A stretch of DNA of 64,000 bases from Cladopsammia gracilis (Eukaryota; Cnidaria; Anthozoa; Scleractinia; Dendrophylliidae). Location of the stretch: the NCBI GenBank assembly GCA_022457155.1, contig JAJGOT010001032.1, positions 1-64,000 on the forward strand, written 5' to 3'. A program made the translations under genes and the position numbers. Of this stretch, positions 10,033 to 22,571 are shown in pieces (the stretch's first letter is position 1; each line of letters opens with the position of its first letter). Under the pieces are notes generated by a model that worked only from the letters and a program-made list of their open reading frames with translations, did not search any database and was not told the origin of the DNA.

Positions 10033-11637
10033 ATGTTTTCAACGACAGTCTCCATTATTGTTGCTGTTTCTTTCATTTCCTTCGTGAGCGGGCATGCCTT
10101 AGATCGCGAAGTTGCTAATAATGCAGCACTTAAGTGTGCTGGATCAAATTGGCGTGCAGTCGTTTCTGATCCCAACAACGAGGATGAGCTGATGGAACAA
10201 ACCTGCAAATGTTTAAAGGTAAGGTTTAATCTCAAGTACCTTTTGTTGGGTACGCTCTCTGTAGACAAGATGAACCAATTAAGACTCAATGTTTGTATAA
10301 GAAAGGAAGGGGTGATATATTTTTGTCCAGCTGAAAATGAGCTGTCTTCGACATATTTATATTTTGTTCAAAACTTCAAAAGGAAGTTAACTGCGCGGGC
10401 ACTCAGTCAATGTTTGCATTGCAGGCTGTGCAATTAAATATTCATACGTTCCACAAAAGTCATTTTCAAAAGGCACTTTCCAGTTCCAAAATTGTTTTCT
10501 TGCAGCAATTTAACAAAATTAAAAAGTTTAGAGAAAAATGTTAATATGCAAAAACATTGACGTCCTCAGATCGGTGTTATGATAACACTTCTATCAATCA
10601 AATCGACTTTAATTTCATCATAAGTATATGTGGGAGCTTGTCGGACCCAGCTCATGCAGTAAACTATCACCTGTTTAACGTTTATGTTGTGTCGCCAAAA
10701 GAAAATTATCCACCTTATTGAAACTTTACGAGCGTGGAGAACATAAACTTGTTATAAATAAACTTTTTTTGTTCCCAGGCAGCTTTTAAGGTGTCAATTG
10801 TATATATATTTTCCTTTTTTTTTTTCGACTGCTTTGTACAAGTTTAAGAATCCTAGACCAGCCACTAATTTACAACTCTTTGCAAGACGTTGAACGCAGG
10901 TCCATGATGAAACTACTTCAGTTCAGTTCAGTTCAGTTCAGTTCAGGAGGTAGCCAGAGAACTTGTACCATCAACCTTCCTTTCTGTCTCACTAAACTTT
11001 TCTTTACTCGTCTACAGGAATTCGTTCAGTGCATTATAGACACAGACCCTGCTGACTACACATCACCGGTCCCCGATATGCTCCACTTCATGCTCGCTTA
11101 TGATTGGCAGCTCATGGTAATTATGAAGAGAGCAGGACTTTGTAAAGACATGCAGACCGATGAACTGAAGAAAATCATAATGGCTACAGGTATATTTTCA
11201 GGTTTTGCCCTGTCTTATGGAAAATTCACAATCCCGTTTCTTTCGTTGCGATGAGTGAAATGTCACTCCATCGCTGTCATCGCTCGCTAACTCGGCTGTA
11301 AACCGTTGTTGGTAATTACCCAGTGTACTACTTTATCCAACTGTCTCGTTTCACAAAATGGATGTATTTATTTACTACAAATAAACGCCGCTAATAACAA
11401 AACATAACGGACAATTAAAACTATTAACTTGTTTGATATTCCCATGGATCTCGGAGCCCTTTGATTGTAGATAAGTAGGTGTCTTCTCTTGAAATTTCTT
11501 GAACTTAGTCTGAATTTCAATTTGCGAGCCTGTTGTTCCAATGTAATATTAAACAATGTATAGGCTGTTTTACTTGTTCTATGAGTGCTCTATGCATAGA
11601 TATGCAGAACAAAATACAAATATAAGGACGGAAAGTT

Positions 11638-11721
<84 letters not shown>

Positions 11722-12467
11722 CAATTGCTTGTTAAGAAAATCTAAAATTACTATCCGAGATGCAATTTTGATGTCCATTGTTCTGATTTATTCTAGGCAT
11801 AATGAAAAAAGAGAACTTGCCGAATGTTGGTAAGTAATTCACTGTTTTAAGAGCATATTCCTTTGGAACCTTCGAAGGATATGCCAGAATTGAACTGAAC
11901 AATGAAAAGCAATTTATCTATTTTTATTCTTATAAATTGAGCACAGATACCAACCTTGCCTAAAAAAAACTTTAGATCGTGTAAATATTAACCAAACCAA
12001 GGTAAAAAGGAAATTTATAGATTTACTATGCTAGAAACTTAAATTCACATATCTTCCATCCCTGAAGTATTAAAATTTAACCGAAATTAGTCAGAAAAAA
12101 AAAATCTCATCTTAGATAATTCGCTTTACGAGAAAATTTAGGAATAGTAAGTACCAGCTGTTTTGAGATTTCTGGGATCGTTTGGGTAACCAATACGAGC
12201 CATGAATGGTTAAAACGTTGCTTTAGGAAACCACAGTAACGAACGCTGAGTATCCAAACGATCCCAGAAACCCAAGTGCCGAATTTTTGAATAACAACGC
12301 ACCAAAAGTGACAAGCATGGTTGACATGTTGCCAGTGGTAGAATTTGATAAATATCATCTAATTAACGGCAATCAAATAAACCAAGACAGCAAGACCAAT
12401 TCTCAGACATGTAGTCCGTGCTGTAGAATCTTGGCCAGCTCCAGCTTTCCGTAGGGTATAAAAAATA

Positions 12468-12529
<62 letters not shown>

Positions 12530-12813
12530 TTGATTTATTTTTTCTGCCGACAGAAAAGGACAGCTACAAAACGTGTGTTGGAAATGCCGTGCGCAAATGC
12601 ATAACACGAGATGTGACCCTGGCTAAGATAGGGATGGAAAACAACCTTGGGACTTCGTTTTCAGATTATATTGGCTGTATTGAAGAGGCGGGTTCCAAGT
12701 GTGACGCAACTATGCTGGATCATTTTATTGCCATTCTGAAAGCGTTCCAGAAACACCTGGAGCAAAAAAGTGGGAAATTGGGAAAGATGGCTGAAAACAT
12801 AGAGTACAATTAG
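10033..12813 (+). CDS. Secreted nine-cysteine protein, copy A (three exons)
   Basis: Exons are 10033-10218, 11018-11189 and 12554-12813. The introns begin GTAAGG and GTATAT and end TCTACAG and CGACAG, in phases 0 and 1. The 205-residue product starts with a signal peptide ([20 protein letters not shown]), so it should be exported. The mature part is predicted helical, with Cys at 35, 58, 60, 66, 104, 127, 135, 161 and 169. Three pairs (58/66, 127/135, 161/169) share C-x7-C spacing. I do not recognise the family. The reading frame is kept in three genomic copies, which supports a functional gene. The start is the Met directly before the signal peptide. A pyrimidine-rich TTTTAG at 10008-10013 could be the acceptor of an upstream untranslated exon. 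A polyadenylation signal lies at 12946. Copy-specific residues are I8, K168 and E200. Confidence 0.85.
10916..10945 (+). repeat. (TTCAG)n tract in intron 1, copy A
   Basis: There are about five TTCAG units here, fewer in copy B (23459-23484) and copy C (48303-48321). It is a length-variable microsatellite about 75-100 bp upstream of exon 2. Confidence 0.85.
11641..11719 (+). repeat. (AT)n microsatellite in intron 2, copy A
   Basis: An uninterrupted AT run of about 78 bp. In copy B the same site is expanded and split by a Penelope fragment. In copy C it is about 36 bp. Confidence 0.95.
12464..12530 (+). repeat. (AAT)n microsatellite next to the intron 2 acceptor, copy A
   Basis: About 65 bp of AAT units end roughly 25 bp before the exon 3 acceptor at 12553. 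The tract is only about 20 bp in copies B and C. It occupies the region where branch point and polypyrimidine tract are expected. Confidence 0.95.
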
Positions 12814-12945
12814 TGAAGCACTATGATAATCGTGTGTCTTTACATTAATCTGATATTAGTTAAAATAGTGGTTAAAGCAACATAAGTGACGGTGATCGCG
12901 CTCATTAAACTTGTGTAAGTAAACATGAGGAAAAGTTAAACTAAA

Positions 12946-12951
12946 AATAAA
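12946..12951 (+). terminator. Polyadenylation signal AATAAA, copy A
   Basis: AATAAA lies 133 bp after the stop codon and is conserved in copies B (26317) and C (46413, inverse). Confidence 0.6.
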
Positions 12952-13571
12952 GTGACTCTCGAATTACACTTGTATAAAAGATTAAAGGGACACTGTCCCG
13001 TCTGGTTTAGCGTCATTTCACGATTGTGGTCGGGAGCTTGCTTAAAGCTTGCTTTATTATCTTGAAATGGGAAGGAAAAGTTGCGAGAAGTGATGAAAGC
13101 AGTTACAGTTATTTTCAAATTGCAGTGAAGCAATCGATGACCCTTCAGAATCCCCTTTCAGTATTAGGGACAAATACTATGATGTGGCTATTGTCAACAT
13201 AATTAGGCTTTTATAAAAAAAAAAAAAAAATAGCAAAGAAATATAAACCAAAGAGAAAAATGATAGCTAAAAAGAATGACAATTTCGATTACTTGGCAAG
13301 CGGTTAAGAAATCAAATTTGATGAACGGTAAGCCACTTTCATCCTTGCATTCCTGGCCACGGTAGTTCGAAGGTGAGTAGTTATAGAACGCTGGATTTAA
13401 GCCCTCAAACTGCCTTTCCCTCATTGGCTATGCTTGATCAACACGTCATTACCGATATCTGTGTTTTCTAAAATCTTTAAAAGAAAAATCAAACTAAGTT
13501 AGGAATGTTTCTTGTCACCGGACTAACTTTGAAGACAACCTAATTTGCATAACATTCACCACATTTTCCGT

Positions 13572-13819
13572 TTGAGTCAATTTGGACGGTTTTTTAGAGG
13601 TAACTCGTAACTTCATGAACATCAAGGCTATGGCAATGAAACCTAGAGGGTACATAGTACGTCCGAAACTGTGTCCTTTGCTGTCCGCACAATGGAACGA
13701 TTACGTCATATGACGAAGTTTTTAAGTAATTTGTTATACGGCCGCCATCTTGGATCCGCCATCCTGGATTTGCAAAAATCTTTTTAAACCTCTTAAAAAC
13801 CGTCCAAATTGACTCAAAA
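13572..13819. mobile_element. MITE-like element with TIR GAGTCAATTTGGACGG (unit B)
   Basis: Second copy of the 357-605 element. It forms the exact left boundary of unit B, so the duplication breakpoint coincides with its end. Confidence 0.75.
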
Positions 13820-15726
13820 CTATATATAATCAAAAGCAATAAATAAACGTTAAATGACGTAAAAATGTAAACATTGTTTTCCTTCATTCATTCAATCAAT
13901 CGATTCGCATATTATTCACCGCATATAAGCGGGTCTTATTAACATGAAATCACCGCTACTAAGAAATATCGAAAATAGAGCTGATTTCAAACTGGCTTTT
14001 GTTTTTCACTTGAACATTTTTCATGAAGTAAAACTTATTTTTTAGAATAAAAGAAGGAAGAAGAAGGGAAAAGAACAGAAGCGTGTATGCCCCGAACCCG
14101 AGTCGTTTGCTTCATAACTAATATCCATATCCACTACACCAACGAGGGCTAGCTGACAGGAATTGTAATTTTTAAACATATTTATAGTGTTCCCCATAAC
14201 CATAAATGAGTGCTAAACTGAAGCTCTTTTCTCTCTGTTCATTGTGTGTAAGTCAGTAAAATAAAGAATGCTACTGTTAGGTAAATGGGGCCCATTTTAC
14301 TCGCTTGCATGCGGTAATTTGATGTAAATTAGACCGGCTTATATGCGGGTAATTATATGCGAATTGGGTGCATGGAGCCACCTTAATCGGATTTTGGGTA
14401 GGTCAATAAACACGATAGGTGAATCGAGAGCAAGAAGTAACGAAAAACCAGCAATAAGCGCATACAATTGCAGAGAAGAATGTTCTTTCTACCTTGAGAT
14501 TAGGGCTTTCCGATTTAGCGGATTAAATCCGCGAAAGTGGAACTACAGTTTCTCGTGCAATGTTGTGAAGGCAGTTTGGTACTTTGAAATAGTATTACGA
14601 CCGGAAAACATTGGTTGTATGTTTTGGTGATATGGCCACTCATTTTAAAACAAAGTCTGTGTTTCGTTCGAAACACGAATAATCGAATCACAGTTCGCAT
14701 AACATGATATGGAATAACAGAATGCGTAAATACAGAAGAGAATTGTTAACGCAGAAAACATAATTCGCAAAGAATAATCTAATGCAAGGGCAACGAAAAC
14801 AACAGCGATATTTTGCCGAACATAATTTGAGAATACGTAAAAAACAATTAAAAACATCAAAAACACCAGTGATAACAGTAAAAAAAAAAAACATTGGCAA
14901 ACAGCATAACTAAATCCCAAACATAATCTTGGCGATAACCACACCTCATAATACACAGGGGAACATTTGATTGACAGCAAAATTTGCGTCTTCGATCGAA
15001 GTGTTTCAATGGGCGCGATTCCGGAATTGATGGTTTGCAACCATTCCCAAAGGAATTAACGAACAAAAGACATGGCGGCCATGTTGGATGACACAACAAT
15101 AGAAGCCAATGAGAAATCTTTAGTTGACTGTCATCCAACATGGCCGCCGTGACGTAAGATGCAAACCACCTATAGGATGTCATTTCAGTTTGTGCTCCAA
15201 AGCACGCTTCAATAATACATGTATTAATATCAGCGCCTTGTAAAACTATTCAAAGTACTGTTTGAAAACTGAGCCGTAGTAGCAGAGATAAAACACTTGC
15301 TGCAATTTGTTTTTGAACGACTTCAAAAATAATTTATATTTTTGGCGAGGTCGTGCTGAGTGGCAAGTTCATCCGCGGTGGAGGTTTTGAGTTATAACTG
15401 AAACTACAAATTAACTAATAACAGAGAGTCATAAAAGTTTCTTTAACAGCAACGTATTGGTTAAACGAAGTTCGTTCTGAGTTATAAATCGTTCGAATCT
15501 TGTAGCCGCATAAATGCTAACAAATTTAAAAACCGTTCTCTGGTTAAAAAGTTTAGAATGTATGAGCTTTCGATTGCCAGTCTGCAATCTTTGACAAATG
15601 ATAAAGAATGAAATGTTCGAACATGGAAATATATAAGGTAAAAAGTGTGAAGTAGAAAAATACCGATAGAAACAATAAAAATACTTTTGGGGGAATAAAA
15701 TGCTAATACAAAGTTTTTAAAAGAAT
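13820..15726. other. Unit B non-coding sequence
   Basis: Counterpart of 606-2545, including an inverted repeat at 15069-15153. I see no gene. It lacks the stretch matching 1005-1050 of unit A, which unit C retains. Confidence 0.6.
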
Positions 15727-15860
15727 GGTATTTTCTTGGTGTTGCGGATGGTGTGATCACCAAATGACGTAAAACAAAAGATTCAAAAGACACTGAACAT
15801 TACTCACACCACAACACAAAAGCTAACCAACAATGGCTTCCGCAACATCAAGAAACACCC
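15727..15860. mobile_element. 134-bp MITE with 8-bp target duplication AAAAGAAT
   Basis: Unit A has one AAAAGAAT here, while unit B has it on both sides (15719-15726 and 15861-15868) of a 134-bp insert. Its ends are imperfect inverted repeats (GGTATTTTCTTGGTGTTGCG and the inverse of GGGTGTTTCTTGATGTTGCG). An 8-bp duplication fits hAT-type elements, and P and Merlin also produce 8 bp or so. No coding sequence. Confidence 0.8.
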
Positions 15861-16118
15861 AAAAGAATTGAATATTACCTAGGTACTTGTTTCGAGTTAT
15901 TGTCTGCTTCGCTTGTAACTGCGGTAGGCCAAGATTCCAGTGTTTCGTTACGCGAAAATTTCCTTGTCACTTAAACTTTTTACCGTATGTATTTCCATGT
16001 TCGCCCTTTTTATTCATTTTTCGTCAAAGAGTCCCTTTCCAGATATATCAACAACAATGGCTTAGCAGTCTATGAATATTTCATGAAACGATTCAACACA
16101 TAAGATTAACGTAGTAAG

Positions 16119-16261
16119 GGTTAGACAATGAACGCGAGTGTTCTATGGGATATAGCGCCTCGAGCATAGATAGAAGGCCACGAGGGCGTAGCCCAAGTGG
16201 CACTTCTATCTAATGCGAGAGGCGCTATATCCCATAGGACACGAGCGTTCATTGTCTAACC
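16119..16261. mobile_element. Palindromic foldback element GGTTAGACAATGAACGC (unit B)
   Basis: Intact single copy of the 4762-4904 palindrome, directly beside the recombinase element at 16265. The flank GATTAAC-GTAGTAAGG joins it to unit sequence, whereas in unit A the same flank (GATTAAC) joins the opposite end of the recombinase element. Confidence 0.75.
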
Positions 16262-16434
16262 GTCTTAGAAAATGGTCATATCCGCGAAGAAAACATATGT
16301 TATGCAGATTGTATTTATGAGCGTATTTCAATTGTGTCATTCACACTTGGGAATCACGTTGTTATTTTGTTTTGGATGTCGCCGTAATGTTGGTAGAATT
16401 TTACGAATAACAATGCTTTTCTTTCTTTGGGGCT

Positions 16435-16672
16435 TTGTTTATTCTTTGTTGTTTTGATGGCTCATTTGCTCCAGCTATGAGCCAGTATACAGAGCTCGAG
16501 GAACTTGGGGCCGTCCTTGCCACTCAAGAGTTATTTGCTTTTGAGAGCGTAGACGTATCCGAGTGCTTGGGGGATGATATGAATTCCACAAAAGTGAACG
16601 TTTCCAAAAGCCGATGACAGTGAACGAAATTGAGCAAACAGAAAGAGACAGAATTCCAAAGCACGATGAGAC
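16435..16672 (+). pseudogene. Broken N-terminus of the tyrosine recombinase (unit B)
   Basis: The first 47 or so residues match the recombinase at 3202-4587. Then a 4-bp insertion in GGGGATGATATGAATTC shifts the frame to a stop at 16617. The homologous reading resumes in another frame to about 16660 and then stops at the large deletion. Unit C has the same 4-bp insertion, so B and C inherited the broken copy from one ancestor. Confidence 0.8.
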
Positions 16673-16745
16673 CAGTCTTTCTGTTGTTTCGGTGTGTACC
16701 GGATGACAGATGACGTAAAAAAAAGGAACAAAGAACGACAATAAT

Positions 16746-18016
16746 AGCGGAGCACTTGCCAGGCCGAAGGCCTGGCTGCGCAGCTCCATACTCATAGAAC
16801 CTGTGCCGTGATTTTTCATGGTCATGGCCAGCGGAATGTTTCGCGGGCGGCGTCTGTTACATGTGTGTCCGACTGTGTGTCCGAGCGTCGCTCAAGGCTA
16901 CTAGCTCGCGATCGCGTATAACGTCGCAAAACATGCGCGAATGACGCCACACAACATCCGGGAATGCCGAATGTCACGTCAGCTGTATGCGTACGACGTC
17001 ATCAACATCCGGGATCTTTGAGGCTTTGTTATTCTCGCGGCTACACAGCCGTCAGCTCGGTAAACACTTTAGTTGGATTCAGAGTTGGATTGTTGTGTTT
17101 AGCGGAGAATTAAAGTCGTTATTTCCCTGCAGTTTTTCGCGGTTTGCTACTCAAGACAGAGATTCTAGTTAAGGGATACTCAGAAGCCGCTTTAGTGGAA
17201 AAAGAAGAGCTTTCAGGAATAAAATCTTGCTTCGAGGAACTTCATATTATCAATGCGGGGAGATGCCTTGTTTTATTACGGTTTCAGAACCTAAGAAGCG
17301 GAGTTTTAACGAATTTCCAAGCAGTCCATTGCTTTAAAGGTAAAATAAATCACATTTTTCGATGGGAATTTATGTTGATATCGATTTTTGATTGACTTTT
17401 CCTTTGAGTTCTCTTAAGTTTTGGATACATGTTTATGAAACGTGTTCAAATTAAGTCGTGTTGTTAACTTGAATTTCATCGAGGACAGCTCTGTCTTGAT
17501 GCGCTAGAAATAGTACTTTTTTTCTTCTTTTAAACATAAATTAATGGAGATTGAATAAAATTTTTCGAAAGAAGATTTTGTTGTCCGTTTTTATGTCTTT
17601 GTGCATTCATTACATAGATTAAAAAGCGATTTTATGTAAACAAAACAAGACTTAGATTTTCTGTCTTCACTCGCGTCGCCTTATGCAAATAAGCTTATGT
17701 TTGTGTATTTTTGCAATTTTAATTTCCAAATCACTTTCTCGGGCAATTTTTGTCAAACAAAAACTGTATTTTATTCGGAAAGTAGTCGTACTAGTTATTC
17801 TGGAAAGAGAAAAGTTGTTTTTGTGAACTTTTGTACGGTCTAAATGTACTGTGCAGACGGTCGGGTAATACTGTTTTTGAGAATTGCTAAAATTGAAAAT
17901 AGCCCGTTCTTCAATCTTGATTCTTGTGCTTCCAACCTTTCACCTTAGTTAAGTTTCACCTTAGTTAAGCTTGTTTAAAGTGCGACGCTGATAGGCTGGG
18001 CCTATCTATATATATT
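16746..18016 (-). mobile_element. Helitron-like non-autonomous element (copy 1)
   Basis: Unit C preserves the empty site (GACAATAATACAAATGC on this strand). Insertion took place between A and T with no clear target duplication. In element orientation the 3' end carries a strong hairpin (GGCCAGG stem, loop TTC, inverse stem) about 12 bp before the terminus GCTCCGCTA, and the 5' end is ATATATATAGATAGG. A|T insertion with a 3'-subterminal hairpin is the Helitron pattern, though the canonical CTRR terminus is not exact. Relatives are at 43980-45111 and 59858-60990. Short frames inside are not conserved. Confidence 0.6.
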
Positions 18017-18246
18017 ACAAATGCAAAACAAGACCAAAAATACAATCATACCACACAAACAATAAAAGACAATGAGTGCTGGTACACGCAGAAAGACCCA
18101 GTGTTTCGTTTAATTTTTCCTAAAAAATTGTTAAGTCGAATTTCGTTTTGTTATTTTGGCGATTAATCTCTTGCTTAAGTTATGTAAAGCGAAAACTTCA
18201 ATAAAATTGACATTGTTGTTTTTGTCTAAATTAGCAGCCTGTAATT

Positions 18247-18363
18247 CATTAGTATGCTCTATTTTCTCATTAGTATGCTCCATATAGAGCATACTAATTA
18301 TGCTTTAAGACAAAGAAAAGCAAAATAATTCATTAGTATGTTCTATATAGAGCTTAATAATGA
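18247..18363. promoter_or_regulatory. 13-bp half-site cluster of the recombinase element (unit B)
   Basis: CATTAGTATGCTC and its inverse recur. A single is at 18247, an almost perfect inverted pair at 18268-18298 with spacer CATATA, and a degenerate pair at 18332-18363. It is the counterpart of 2929-3065. Confidence 0.5.
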
Positions 18364-18495
18364 GTCGTTATTTTACCCCACAATTTCCCTGGGCTTCAAA
18401 GCCCCCGCCTCTTTACAAATTTAAGACAGTTTATGGGATATAGAGCACACATATACTGGGCACTGATTAGCTGAGTGGGTGTGACCATTTTGTAA

Positions 18496-21400
18496 ATAAT
18501 GGATAGAAAGAACAAGGTATTGCAAACTGGCAATCGAAACCACATATTTAAAACTTTTTTAACCAGAGAAGGTTTTTTAAGTTTGTAAATATGCCTTATC
18601 ACCTGGTTACTCGTCCATTTTTAAAGCATAAATATGCGTTGCTTTATTCGATGACATCTTGTCTGAAAGTCTATTTTGACATGCTAACGGCAGCTACGTT
18701 CATCGGATAACAAAGAAGCAAAGCACTTAAATCGCTTTGTTTGTAACTTTTGTTTTACTACGGAAATAATTCAGTTATGCAAATATGTGTTTATCTTTAT
18801 TCATGAATACACATGGTGTTTTGAATCAAGACGTAATCACACCTCCCTAAAAAAGTCACTCCTTTGCACTTAAGTGTGCTTTTATGTGCACACGCTCTAG
18901 AGGAATGATATGAAAATTTAAGACTGAAGCTGCAGTTTTATGAGACTATTCGAGAAAGAGGTCTTTGCGAGCTCAAAGTTAAGCGCGCTCGGGTTGCCAA
19001 GCTGAATATTTAACGATAATCCACGAATGTTTCGGCGACGTGGTTTCGGCAGCGTCACTTACTACAAAAGGCCTATTGTTTAATTCTTAAAGTGTGAATG
19101 CGAACCGGTACAACAGACAATTTCTTGATACGGAGGTAAAAATAATCTCCTGAAAAAAGTTATACTGAAGATGACTGGTATGGGGGATAAAACGACTTTG
19201 ACAAAAAATCACGGCGACGATTCAAAATCGTTTTCATGAAAAAAAAAAAAAATGAATAAATAAATAAATAAATAAATAAAAATTGCCAATAATTTCATTG
19301 TCTGAACATTGAACCCCGCCTTCCCCCTGAGACCAATATCAAATTTCAGATTGACATTATGGGTTTTTGCACTCGTGTGATAGGTTGATATTCTATTAAT
19401 TATTAATGAGTTTTGAAATAAAATGAAAACGGTTTCCTCTGTTCTTCATTCCATTTGAAGACGAGTATCGAAGCAGAATTAAAGGTACGTAACTTCTCTG
19501 TGTAAAAGAGCCACATATTTTACAAAAAGTTCAAATAATTTAAGTCCAATCCAACGTCTAGAGCTTTGCTGCATAGCAAAAAATACTAGGACTAATCTGT
19601 GAAGGATATATTCGCCATTGGAAGTTAGACAATTCCGTACAGGTCATGAGAACAGTGAGCAGCAAGACAATGTCTACCTCTCCACTCATTTAAATCTTAG
19701 GCAGTTTAGAGCAATCATAAATATTAACCGCGACAAACAAAATGTTCCTAGCGGAAAAGAACAATATAAATGCGCAAAGACGCGCAAAGGTAATTGCTTA
19801 ATGAGGCATGATGTCACTTCATTCGGGATTACTGTGAATGGAAGAAGTATTTTTTTTTAATTTGTTGTGGCTTTTCGCAAGTCAGAATTTATCCTTATGA
19901 AATAACAAGATGTTAACGGTTCTTTATGGAAAAGTTAAAAAAAAAAAAAAAAACAAATTCGTTACTTCACGCTGGTGTACTCGTACTGTCTTGAATAGCA
20001 AAAGGATCTCGCTATATACCGTATACACATGCCGATTTCTCGGCTTACTCTGTCAACGCAAGCCATACAGTTAAAAGGAAAGTTTTGTTTGGTCATCAAT
20101 TCAGCAGGAACAAATGTTATCATAATAACAAGCGGGTGTCTTTCCTTCTTCACATTGTACAAGACGATTCGCTAATCTCTTGAGATAAAACTATGTATTT
20201 TCCGTCGAACTTGACGAAATGTGCTCTGTATTCCACACTCAAACTTAATTCCAAATCCAGACATCTTTTTTAAACCATTTTTACGTTTGTTCGCTGAAAT
20301 ATTGCTTTCTAAAATTTAAATGTTTAAATTTGATACTTTTCTCACGGCAGTATTCAAGACACTGACATCGTAAACCAGTACGTCAAAGATTTAAACGTTT
20401 TATTTTAACATTCGGCTGTCAGGTTTGTCGGTGCTCCAAAAACACGCCTCCATAATGAAATTTACTTGAAGAAATACTTAAAGAATTGTTTGAAAAAGGA
20501 GTTAAAAAAAAAAAAAACATTCCTCATTCGTCCCTACGAAAATTAAGGAAGTGCGCTTTTGAGCAAAGTGGAGAGTAGCATACAAAAAGAAACAAGTAGA
20601 CTAATTGGCATTCCACAAATGTGCCAAATGCACCAACTGCTTCTGCTTGTGGGCATGGCATCTTGTCTGCCCTCGAAAATGTTGTGAATTTAAAGTTATG
20701 AGGTGAAGATATTCTCCTGGAAAATGCTATAGCAAAGTTGATTGGTACAGTAGAAAAAGTGACAAAGGGCAGCGAGTTGAGTGGAAAGCCTAAAAAAGAT
20801 TGAACAAATGTGTGTCCTGTAGTAGACAAATTTGTCGGTTTTAATTATCCGATTCCGATTTTGAAACAATCACTTATCACAAACTTTGCGCAGAAAAGCA
20901 ATGTACTCCGCATTTAGGCCACTTTGAATAGAACATGAAAATTGTTCTTTTTACTATCAAAGCACCTTGAACATATGCTCTGTGTTAATTCTCTTGTCTG
21001 AAAGATTGGGCAAAACACGAATTTTCGTGCTTCTCAAAACCAAACTTTCCAGTTTAGTCAATGGGCCGAAATGCGCTATATTGTTCGAAACAAAGGTAAA
21101 GGCTTGATTACGCCGTAAACAGGCCCAGATATTGCTTGTTTTAAAGAAAATAACAATATATTTGTAAGGTGCTTGAAACAGGTTTGTCAACACTTCACTG
21201 CAGGACACCGCTGCGTTTGATTTTAAAATACAAGTTATGATATCAAGATAACTTCACAACTAAATCGATATAGTGAGGTTAACAAGGTTCGATAGGATTT
21301 TTGAAAATTAAATGACTTCAAACGCCAAAAGCCAAAAGAAATACGAAAGTCTGTAAAGAAATGATTCTTTGCTCAAACATCCATGATGTATTAAGGTGTA

Positions 21401-21748
21401 CACTTGAACAACAATTCCATGTCGAAGTTTCCTTTCATCGGTGTCACCGTGGAAATGGGATCGTAAAAAATTCGCCACAGATTATTAAAGCCGACTGTTT
21501 AGGATCGCACTTTTATTAATTTCAGAACGTCAGTTTTTAATTTCGATGCCTTCATCAAATTTCCGTTTCAATAAAGAAGAGAAAGGTAACAAAACTAATA
21601 AAAATTAAACGTCTTTACCTGGATTCGAACGCGGGCAAGCGATTCCCGGTATCGCTTGTTGAAAAAACGTGATTAAATCTTTAAATAGTTTAAACTTTTC
21701 TTTTGTTGAAAGATCCACATGAAATCCTTAGCTATAGATCGGTTTTAA
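18496..21748. other. Unit B non-coding sequence
   Basis: Counterpart of 5178-9218 without the 762-bp insertion. It includes an A-run plus (AAAT)n near 19240-19280. I see no gene. Confidence 0.6.
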
Positions 21749-21923
21749 TAGACTATTTTGCTAATGTTGTGTTCCCAGTGCATCTTGGGTAGTTCCAGTC
21801 CTTTGTGGGGGGAAACGACCAGTTTGGCAGGTAATTTGAAATTTTAATTTTGGCCGTTTGCTCCCACAAAGGACTAGAACTACCCAAGATACACTGGGAA
21901 CACAACATTAGCAAAATAGTATA
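21749..21923. mobile_element. Foldback MITE TA-GACTATTTTGCTAATG (unit B)
   Basis: Second copy of 9219-9393. The right arm has a few mutations. Confidence 0.75.
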
Positions 21924-22571
21924 TTGCCATCAAAGGGCTCTAAACGCGAAGCGTCGGTTTATCGTGTTGATAATGTAATGTCTTTTTCTGTGGACGAGTA
22001 TTCCTAATCAGTATATATTTCTTTGCATTTGGGGAAAAAAAAGGAACTACCGATAAACGTTTACAGCCCATGGAAGGATGGATAAAGGGAAGGAAGAAAG
22101 CACATAAAGATACTATATCTCGTTCAAAGCTTTGCGTATACCTAATTCAATAAATGTTGCTTTGCCAATTGGTAATTGGGCATCGAAGTTTCCGCATACG
22201 GAACACAATGCAATGCTTTGCTTTAGTGACCGCCAAACAACAACTGCCAAATGCCCAAAGCAACTTTATCCTTTATTGAATTAGGTTTATTCACGAGATA
22301 AGAAAGAATGGAGCACAATGTATTTTTACATGCCGATTTCCGTAGTTCAATCAAAACAAGTCGCCAAACTTCACTTTAAGATGAAAAAAAAAATTGCTTT
22401 TTTTTTTATCCCTAGTTCTGTATTGTGCAAAATTTGTTAACCATCTCGTTTAACATCTCCACCAAAAATAACATGTGGTCCCTTTTACAAAATATTATTT
22501 TTTCTGCACATGTCAATCGACTTGTCTGTTTTTTTGCCCAATTCATTTTAGGAGTCCTTGGTTTGTCAAAT

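Larger units (their letters stand above)
161..13569 (+). repeat. Segmental duplication, unit A
   Basis: This is the first of three copies of a large segment. It matches 13572-28461 in the same orientation and 46118-56975 inverted. The match to unit C reaches left to about base 161, whereas unit B starts exactly at the edge of the small inverted-repeat element at 357. The right edge, at the sequence CCACATTTTCC (13559-13569), is shared with unit B (28451-28461). Identity is high by eye: exon 1 of the embedded gene differs from unit B at about one base in 186. Private differences are a 762-bp insertion (6532-7293) and a full-length recombinase element (2795-4758). Confidence 0.9.
16265..18495 (+). 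mobile_element. Crypton-type recombinase element, deleted and inverted copy (unit B)
   Basis: The ends are TTAGAAAATGGTCA (16265) and GTGACCATTTTGTAA (18481-18495). Relative to its unit it points opposite to unit A. Most of the recombinase gene is gone. The half-site cluster survives at 18247-18363. A Helitron-like element sits inside at 16746-18016. The internal deletion is shared with unit C. Confidence 0.75.

Noticed and set aside
9937..10437. 166-codon open frame covering exon 1 of the secreted protein
   Set aside because: It is exon 1 with upstream sequence and read-through into intron 1. Splice sites and comparison of three copies support the shorter spliced product.
16987..17395. Frames of 61-83 codons inside the Helitron-like copy
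   Set aside because: They are not conserved in the other two copies and have no motifs.
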